From JBBRSL01 sp038245435 (GTDB lineage Bacteria; Patescibacteriota; Saccharimonadia; Saccharimonadales; CAIOMD01), in NCBI GenBank assembly GCA_038245435.1, contig JBBRSL010000009.1, positions 1 to 29,560 of the forward strand: 29,560 nucleotides of DNA, given 5' to 3'. Shown in pieces: positions 15,633 through 21,178 of the stretch. The number at the start of each line of letters is the position of its first letter. The first letter of the stretch is position 1. The notes beneath the pieces were generated by a model. It had not been told where the DNA came from, did not search any database, and saw nothing but the letters and a program-made list of their open reading frames with translations. Both the position numbers and the translations under genes were made by a program.

Positions 15633-15638
15633 TATAAT
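15633..15638 (+). promoter_or_regulatory. -10 box of ftsZ
   Basis: TATAAT at 15633-15638, 40 nt upstream of the ftsZ ATG. A -35 box is not convincing. The mRNA has a leader with a Shine-Dalgarno (AGGAAG) about 6 nt before ATG. Confidence 0.5.
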
Positions 15639-15678
15639 AGGTACAATAGGTAAGAACTAAAGTAACCAGGAAGATTGT

Positions 15679-17013
15679 ATGCCCCAAGTACAGCCAGAAA
15701 TTGAAACATTTGCACGTATAAAAGTTGTTGGCGTCGGTGGCGCCGGTGGCGCCGCCATTAATCGAATGGTGGATGCCGGTATACAAGGTGTCGAATTTGT
15801 CGCCGTAAATACTGACGCACAGGCGTTGCACCACAGTAAAGCCGAAACAAAGATCCATATTGGCGGAGACATGACACGCGGCCTTGGGGCTGGGGCAGAC
15901 CCAAGCGTTGGCGAAAGTGCTGCGAGCGAAAGCCGCACAGAACTTAAAGAGGCACTCACTGGTGCTGACATGGTATTCATCACACTTGGTGCTGGTGGTG
16001 GTACTGGGAGCGGTGCAGGGCATATTGTGGCTGAAGTTGCTCGTGAAGCAGGTGCCTTGGTTGTTGGTTTTGCTACTCGTCCTTTTGCATTCGAAGGTGA
16101 AAAACGCCGCAAGAATGCTGAATACGCTATTGAAAAGCTTCGAGGTAATGTTGATACGCTTATTACCATTCCGAACGATCGCTTATTGCAAACCATTGAT
16201 CGTAAGACACCGTTACTTGAGGCCTTTAAGGTTGCCGATGATGTCTTGCGCCAGGGCGTGCAGGGTATTTCAGATCTTATTACCGTTCATGGCCTTATTA
16301 ACCTCGACTTTGCAGATGTTAAAACGGTCATGAGTAATTCTGGTAGTGCACTTATGGGTATTGGCCGTGCCAGCGGTGATGATCGTGCGGTTGAAGCTGC
16401 ACATCAGGCTATCGAATCGCCACTGCTCGAAATTTCTATCGATGGCGCTCGAGGTATTTTATTCAACGTTATTGGTGGCCTCGATATGTCGATGCACGAA
16501 ATTAACGCCGCAGCCGAAACAATTACAGCTGCAGCCGATCCAGATGCCAACATTATCTTCGGTGCGACGATTAGCCCAGAAGTTGACGGTGAAATTATTA
16601 TTACCGTTGTAGCTACTGGGTTCGAAGAATCGTACTATAGTAATCGCCAGCGTGCGGCATCGCCTAGCGAAGATAAGCCAGTTGAATCTGGTCTATCAGA
16701 ACTCGCCAGCCACGATGCTGAGGCAGAGGCGGAACTCGCAAAAGTTGCCAGTGGCGTAAGCTCTGAGCCAATCGTCCCCGAAGAAATTACCGCTGAAGAC
16801 GTGAAGGACCTTGACCTTGATTTAGAGTCAAAGACCGAAACTCCTGCCAAAAAGGCAGACTCAAGTGCTGATTTCAAAGATGAAACACCCTTGCCTAATA
16901 TTTGGAACTTCGAAAACGAGCCAGAAGAAGACTCATTTGATAAACCATCGTTCTTGCGTCGATTAACTCGCCGAAAAAAAGATGATGCTCCAAAAGATGA
17001 AGACGCTAAGTAG
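15679..17013 (+). CDS. ftsZ: Cell division GTPase FtsZ
   Basis: Tubulin-like GTPase that forms the Z-ring. 444 residues. N-terminal GVGGAGGAAINRM (18-30), tubulin signature GAGGGTGSG (104-112; usually GGGTGTG), and T7 synergy loop NLDFADVKTVM (208-218) with the GTP-hydrolysing Asp210. After the globular core (to about 320) comes a long acidic, Ala/Glu/Asp-rich linker. It ends in a basic tail around KPSFLRRLTRRKK, which looks like the conserved C-terminal peptide (DxPxFLR) that binds FtsA, followed by a basic stretch. ATG chosen for its AGGAAG Shine-Dalgarno. Followed by a strong intrinsic terminator. Confidence 0.95.
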   Translation: MPQVQPEIETFARIKVVGVGGAGGAAINRMVDAGIQGVEFVAVNTDAQALHHSKAETKIHIGGDMTRGLGAGADPSVGESAASESRTELKEALTGADMVFITLGAGGGTGSGAGHIVAEVAREAGALVVGFATRPFAFEGEKRRKNAEYAIEKLRGNVDTLITIPNDRLLQTIDRKTPLLEAFKVADDVLRQGVQGISDLITVHGLINLDFADVKTVMSNSGSALMGIGRASGDDRAVEAAHQAIESPLLEISIDGARGILFNVIGGLDMSMHEINAAAETITAAADPDANIIFGATISPEVDGEIIITVVATGFEESYYSNRQRAASPSEDKPVESGLSELASHDAEAEAELAKVASGVSSEPIVPEEITAEDVKDLDLDLESKTETPAKKADSSADFKDETPLPNIWNFENEPEEDSFDKPSFLRRLTRRKKDDAPKDEDAK

Positions 17014-17036
17014 AAGATAGTAGATCGAATATTGAA

Positions 17037-17059
17037 GGGGCCTGCGTGGCCCCTTTTTT
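17037..17059 (+). terminator. Intrinsic terminator after ftsZ
   Basis: GGGGCC (17037-17042), loop TGCGT, GGCCCC (17048-17053), then six T. Perfect 6-bp GC stem with U-tract. Confidence 0.93.
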
Positions 17060-17181
17060 GTTAAATATCTTACTATCTTAATCACTATTCAATATTTAAT
17101 ATTCAAAATTCTAGTCATATCTGTTTGGCGGTTTTTGTTTCAAAAATTACACCAACTTTTACTTGCAAACACCATATGAGG

Positions 17182-17218
17182 GGTATAGTATACCTGCTAT
17201 AGACACTATATATAGTGA
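17182..17218 (+). promoter_or_regulatory. Tandem NrdR boxes and promoter region of nrdR
   Basis: ACACTATATATAGTGA (17203-17218) fits the known NrdR-box pattern (ACACWATATMTWGTGT) at nearly every position and contains a 14-bp perfect palindrome. A second palindrome GGTATAGTATACC (17182-17194) lies upstream, centre-to-centre 22 bp (about two helical turns). TATA-like -10 sequences overlap the first palindrome, and a possible -35 TTGCAA is at 17163-17168. Negative autoregulation of nrdR, and perhaps nrdJ by read-through, is inferred. Confidence 0.75.
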
Positions 17219-17252
17219 TTGCACATTGAAAGCAACCACAGAAGGAACGCCC

Positions 17253-17723
17253 ATGAAATGCCACCAATGCCAGTTTGAAGACACAAAAGTGATTGAATCA
17301 CGAGATGTGGCTGAAGGCGAATCGACTCGACGCAGGCGTGAATGCCAGCAGTGCGGGTTTCGATTTACAACCTATGAGCGCTTAGAGCGCCCACAGTTAA
17401 TTATTACGAAGCATGATGGTTCACGGGAGCTTTTTAGCCGTACCAAGCTTTTAGCGGGCTTACACAGGGCCTGCGAAAAGACGCCAGTTACGAACGTACA
17501 GCTCGAAACACTCGTAGCCCGAGTTGAAAATGAATTGTATTCAACAGGTGAGCCAGAAGTTGACTCCAATAAAGTTGGCGAATTGGTTATGGATGGACTA
17601 GCTGAACTTTCTGATGTTGCTTATGTGCGCTTTGCAAGCGTCTATCGACGCTTTAGCGACATAACAGGATTCGAGGCTGAGCTCGCGCAAATTCGCGCAA
17701 AGAGAGCAGTATCGAGTGAATAA
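17253..17723 (+). CDS. nrdR: Transcriptional repressor NrdR
   Basis: 156 residues. An N-terminal zinc ribbon with Cys pairs MKCHQC (3, 6) and CQQC (31, 34) is followed by an ATP-cone domain (about 49-139: IITKHDGSRELFSRTKLLAGL, TTVARVE-like LVARVENEL, VAYVRFASVYRRF). It senses ATP/dATP and represses ribonucleotide reductase genes by binding NrdR boxes. The start at 17253 is chosen because MKCHQC is the canonical N-terminus and it has a Shine-Dalgarno AAGGA about 8 nt upstream; the longer frame from 17163 would read through the operator. It lies directly upstream of nrdJ on the same strand. Confidence 0.95.
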   Translation: MKCHQCQFEDTKVIESRDVAEGESTRRRRECQQCGFRFTTYERLERPQLIITKHDGSRELFSRTKLLAGLHRACEKTPVTNVQLETLVARVENELYSTGEPEVDSNKVGELVMDGLAELSDVAYVRFASVYRRFSDITGFEAELAQIRAKRAVSSE

Positions 17724-17740
17724 GTAAGTACGTTGTGCAA

Positions 17741-17851
17741 CCTGGGCATGCGCGAACACCCAGGCCGCAGAGCGCGCTTTATTTGAGTCTATATCGACCG
17801 ACGAACTTGAGAGCGTCAATAGGTATGGCCAAAAAGTGAGCTTCAAATAAA
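17741..17851 (+). promoter_or_regulatory. Structured nrdR-nrdJ spacer with possible pseudoknot
   Basis: CCTGGG (17741-17746) pairs with CCCAGG (17759-17764). The loop carries GCGCG (17750-17754), complementary to CGCGC (17773-17777) just downstream, giving an H-type pseudoknot. Immediately after, TTTATTTGA (17778-17786) pairs perfectly with TCAAATAAA (17843-17851). A TATAAT at 17862-17867 could start a separate nrdJ transcript, which would exclude this structure. It does not match the cobalamin riboswitch core that I know. Confidence 0.4.
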
Positions 17852-17889
17852 AACCTAAAAATATAATTTAAAAAAGTGAGGGTAAAAAT

Positions 17890-20637
17890 ATGGCACAAAC
17901 TAATGTTCTTGGCGTTAATCGCTACTTTACAGAACCTGGCGTAAAAGCATATAGTCAGATTAAATGGACTAAGCGCGATTCGCTCTTAACCAATCCAATG
18001 ACCGGCAAACCGGTGTTCGAACAGAACGATGTGGTGTTTCCAGAAAACTGGTCACTCAATGCCGTTAACATCGTTGCGCAAAAATATTTTGCCGGTACTC
18101 CAGGCTCAAAAGATCGCGAAGGCTCACTCAAAACCCTCATAAATCGCATTGTTGATACTATTGCGCGCGCTGGCGTCCAAGAAGGTTACTTTGTCGATGA
18201 AACCGAAGCAGAAACATTCACCGAAGAGCTCAAGTACATTTTGGCAACCCAACGTGCCGCCTTTAACAGCCCAGTATGGTTTAATATTGGCGTACCGACT
18301 CGCGCACAACAGGCGAGTGCCTGCTTTATTTTAGGTGTCGAAGATAACATGAACTCAATTCTTAACTGGTATGTCGAAGAAGGCACTATCTTTAAGGGTG
18401 GCTCAGGCTCAGGTGTTAACTTGTCAAATATTCGTTCAAGTGCTGAGAGCCTTAGTGCAAGTGGCGGCAAGGCAAGTGGCCCTGTTAGCTTTATGCGTGG
18501 TGCGGATGCGAGCGCCGGTACTATTAAGAGTGGCGGAAAGACCCGTCGTGCAGCGAAGATGGTTATCCTCAATGTCGATCACCCAGATGTACAAGAATTT
18601 ATCTGGTGTAAGACTATCGAAGAACAAAAGGCGCGCGTGCTCCAAGATGCTGGTTTTGACATGAGTCTCGATGGCAAAGATAACTTTAGTGTCCAGTACC
18701 AGAATGCTAATAACTCCGTGCGTGTCACTGATGCCTTTATGGAGGCTGTCGAAGCAGGTGCTGACTGGGATTTGAAGGCTGTCAAGGACGGCAAAACGGT
18801 AAAGACGGTCAAAGCCCGTGAACTCTTCCGTGAAATCTCTCAGGCTGCTTGGGAATGTGCCGATCCTGGAATGCAGTTCGATACCGTTATCAACAAATGG
18901 CACACCACGCCAAATGCTGGTCGTATCAATGGCTCTAACCCTTGTAGCGAATATATGCACCTCGATAACTCCGCTTGTAATCTCGCATCAATCAACTTGC
19001 TACACTATCTTAAGGATGATGGCAGTTTTGACGTCGAAGCATTCAAGCATACGGTAGAAGTTATCTTTACGGCCCAAGAAATTTTGGTTGGCTATTCTAG
19101 CTACCCAGTAGAATCTATTGGCAAAAATGCCCGTGCATACCGTGAACTCGGCCTTGGCTATGCTAACCTCGGTGCGCTTTTGATGGCTCAAGGTTACCCA
19201 TACGACTCACAAGAAGGCCGCGCCCAGGCTGCAGCTATTACGGCACTTATGACGGGCCATGCCTATGCAACCAGCGCTAAGCTTGCGCGCCGTGTTGGTC
19301 CGTTTGCTGGATTCCACAAAGATCAAGAAGGTATGCTTAAAGTATTAGGCATGCATCGTACGGCAGTTGATGATATCGATGCACGCTTTGTATCAGAAGA
19401 TTTACTCAGTTCAGCGGCAACCGCTTGGGACGAAGCCGTAGAACTTGGCGAGCTCCATGGGGTACGTAATTCACAAGCATCAGTACTTGCCCCAACCGGC
19501 ACTATTGGGCTTATGATGGACTGCGATACAACCGGTATCGAACCAGATTTGGGCCTCGTTAAAGTTAAGAAATTAGTTGGTGGTGGCACGATGCATATCG
19601 TCAACCAGACCGTGCCTCGAGCACTCCGAGCACTTGGATATACCAAGACACAAGCCGATGAAATCGTTGCGTATATTGATACGGAAAAGACAATTATGGG
19701 TGCACCGCACCTCAAAAAAGAGCATCTACCAGTGTTCGCGTGCTCAATGGGCGATAACTCAATTCACTACACTGGTCACGTTAAAATGATGTCAGCTGTA
19801 CAACCTTTCTTGTCAGGCGCAATCAGCAAAACAGTTAATATGCCCGAAGAAGCAACCATTGAAGACGTTGAACAACTACACATTGATGCGTGGAAAATGG
19901 GCCTTAAGGCAGTCGCTATTTACCGCGATAACTGTAAGGTTGGTCAGCCACTTTCAATGGCTAAAAAAGAGGGAAGTGAAGAGGCTCCAAAAGCAGAAAA
20001 GGTTCTTGCTCCAGAAACATTCGTAGTCCGTGGTGCGGTTAAGCGCGAGCTTCCAAAGCGTCGCCTAAGCCACACCTATGAGTTCCATGTCGCTGATTCA
20101 AAAGGCTTCTTTACGGTTGGTGAGTACGAAGATGGCACTCCAGGTGAGTTGTTTATTCACGTCGCTAAGCAAGGTTCGACACTTTCAGGGTTGATGGATT
20201 CGTTTGCAATATCTGTGAGCCATGGTTTGCAGTACGGTGTGCCACTCAAGAGCTACGCAAAAACGATGATGAGTCGAAGCTATGCACCATCGGGTATAAC
20301 TGATGATCCAGAAATTCGCACGGCGAGTTCGATCACTGACTACATCTTCCGTCGTTTAGCTCTCGATTATTTATCGTTTGATGATCGCCTCGAAATTGGC
20401 CTCGCCAGCATCGATGATATGCCTGATGAAAACCAAACAACACTTCTTGACGCTGAAGAGCCAAAGATCGAGGCGCCAAAAATTGTAGTGGCTGCTGCAC
20501 CAGTGGTAGTACCAAAAAAAGTCGCACAAGTTAAAGACGATACAGCTCCAATGTGCTATAACTGTGGTAACCAAACACAACGCGCCGGAAGTTGCTACGT
20601 TTGCACATCTTGCGGCTCAACAACTGGTTGTAGCTAA
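17890..20637 (+). CDS. nrdJ: Class II (adenosylcobalamin-dependent) ribonucleoside-diphosphate reductase
   Basis: Makes dNTP precursors using an AdoCbl-generated thiyl radical, so it is independent of oxygen and of an NrdB subunit. 915 residues. The (alpha/beta)10 barrel includes Cys145 (QASACFIL), a phosphate-binding GGSGSGVNLSNIR loop, the finger-loop region around NPCSEY (350-355, Cys352 and Glu354), HLDNSACNLASINLL, and PTGTIG (535-540). The C-terminal extension ends in a Cys-rich tail (MCYNCGN, CYVCTSCGSTTGCS) that can act as a zinc ribbon plus redox-active Cys pair to re-reduce the active site. Shine-Dalgarno GTGAGGG is about 8 nt before ATG. Downstream of nrdR, its expected repressor. 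It implies B12 uptake or acquisition from elsewhere. Confidence 0.93.
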   Translation: MAQTNVLGVNRYFTEPGVKAYSQIKWTKRDSLLTNPMTGKPVFEQNDVVFPENWSLNAVNIVAQKYFAGTPGSKDREGSLKTLINRIVDTIARAGVQEGYFVDETEAETFTEELKYILATQRAAFNSPVWFNIGVPTRAQQASACFILGVEDNMNSILNWYVEEGTIFKGGSGSGVNLSNIRSSAESLSASGGKASGPVSFMRGADASAGTIKSGGKTRRAAKMVILNVDHPDVQEFIWCKTIEEQKARVLQDAGFDMSLDGKDNFSVQYQNANNSVRVTDAFMEAVEAGADWDLKAVKDGKTVKTVKARELFREISQAAWECADPGMQFDTVINKWHTTPNAGRINGSNPCSEYMHLDNSACNLASINLLHYLKDDGSFDVEAFKHTVEVIFTAQEILVGYSSYPVESIGKNARAYRELGLGYANLGALLMAQGYPYDSQEGRAQAAAITALMTGHAYATSAKLARRVGPFAGFHKDQEGMLKVLGMHRTAVDDIDARFVSEDLLSSAATAWDEAVELGELHGVRNSQASVLAPTGTIGLMMDCDTTGIEPDLGLVKVKKLVGGGTMHIVNQTVPRALRALGYTKTQADEIVAYIDTEKTIMGAPHLKKEHLPVFACSMGDNSIHYTGHVKMMSAVQPFLSGAISKTVNMPEEATIEDVEQLHIDAWKMGLKAVAIYRDNCKVGQPLSMAKKEGSEEAPKAEKVLAPETFVVRGAVKRELPKRRLSHTYEFHVADSKGFFTVGEYEDGTPGELFIHVAKQGSTLSGLMDSFAISVSHGLQYGVPLKSYAKTMMSRSYAPSGITDDPEIRTASSITDYIFRRLALDYLSFDDRLEIGLASIDDMPDENQTTLLDAEEPKIEAPKIVVAAAPVVVPKKVAQVKDDTAPMCYNCGNQTQRAGSCYVCTSCGSTTGCS

Positions 20638-20660
20638 ATCTAAATAAGGGGTGGTCGAGG

Positions 20661-20954
20661 GTGAGAGTCGTCGTTTTGTATCGATCAAATTCAGAACAAG
20701 AAAGACCTGTTCTTGAATTTGAGCGCGAATATAATCGCCGCACAAATCGTACGCTCTCACTTTCGGACGTCAATACCCGTGATGGTGCCTCAATGGCATC
20801 ACTCTATGACATTATGCAGTTCCCCTGCGTGCTGGCAATCGCCAACGATGGCCAAATGATTCAGATGTGGCAGGGGTCTAATTTGCCCCTCATCAACGAA
20901 GTTACCTATTACGATCAGCAACCTGCTTTTGCTATGGAATCGACAAACTGGTAA
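20661..20954 (+). CDS. Small thioredoxin-fold-like protein lacking CXXC
   Basis: 97 residues from a GTG start (20661); 23 nt after nrdJ. The order of elements (beta strand RVVVLYRSNSEQER, helix VLEFEREYNRR, strand LSLSDVNTRDG, helix MASLYDIMQ, then FPCVLAIANDGQMIQMWQG) has the thioredoxin-like betaalphabeta-betabeta layout, with a cis-Pro-like FPCV before the final hairpin, but the CXXC active site is missing and only one Cys (in FPCV) is present. The likely role is therefore not classical disulphide exchange. Its position right after nrdJ suggests a link to reductase function, but that is inference from context. I do not recognise a named family. An ileS promoter appears to overlap its 3' end. 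Confidence 0.7.
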   Translation: MRVVVLYRSNSEQERPVLEFEREYNRRTNRTLSLSDVNTRDGASMASLYDIMQFPCVLAIANDGQMIQMWQGSNLPLINEVTYYDQQPAFAMESTNW

Positions 20955-20957
20955 GAT
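20929..20957 (+). promoter_or_regulatory. Possible promoter of the T-box-ileS transcript
   Basis: -35 TTGCTA (20929-20934), 17-nt spacer, -10 TAAGAT (20952-20957). It would start the leader RNA near 20964. Confidence 0.4.
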
Positions 20958-20963
20958 GTTACT

Positions 20964-21178
20964 AACAACTTGGCGAGATGTACCCATAAACGGGATAGTG
21001 GCCATCAACCACAAATACATTGGTAAGAACAGGCAAATGCCTCACTAGACACCAACGCAACGAGATTCGCGTCAGAATCGTAACTAAGTGCCATTTCTTT
21101 GGAAGCTGGATGGTATCACCCGAGAGGGTTCCAGCAAAATACTAAAGAAGTGGCATTTTTATTTGTAAGGAGTAACCC
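20964..21178 (+). promoter_or_regulatory. T-box leader of ileS (tRNA-Ile sensing)
   Basis: Antiterminator-type structure: helix A1 GCTGGA (21105-21110) / TCCAGC (21130-21135), a 7-nt bulge TGGTATC (21111-21117), helix A2 ACCC (21118-21121) / GGGT (21126-21129), loop GAGA. This matches the T-box antiterminator, whose bulge is UGGNACC; UGGU fits the ACCA end expected for tRNA-Ile. A specifier hairpin GTGG-CCATCAA-CCAC (20998-21012) shows the Ile codon AUC (21004-21006) followed by A. Further stems: ATGTA/TACAT (20978-20982 / 21016-21020) and AGGC-AAAT-GCCT near 21032. A hairpin with arms 21089-21100 and 21144-21155 followed by T5 looks like an intrinsic terminator enclosing the T-box. The very short Stem I is like the ultrashort T-boxes of actinobacterial ileS. 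Confidence 0.82.

Noticed and set aside
17733..17842. Small open frame starting GTG in the nrdR-nrdJ spacer (about 36 codons)
   Set aside because: No Shine-Dalgarno and no recognisable protein; the sequence is better explained by base-pairing.
17741..17851. Cobalamin riboswitch before nrdJ
   Set aside because: The spacer is structured, but I cannot find the conserved cobalamin-box core or the expected length of about 200 nt.
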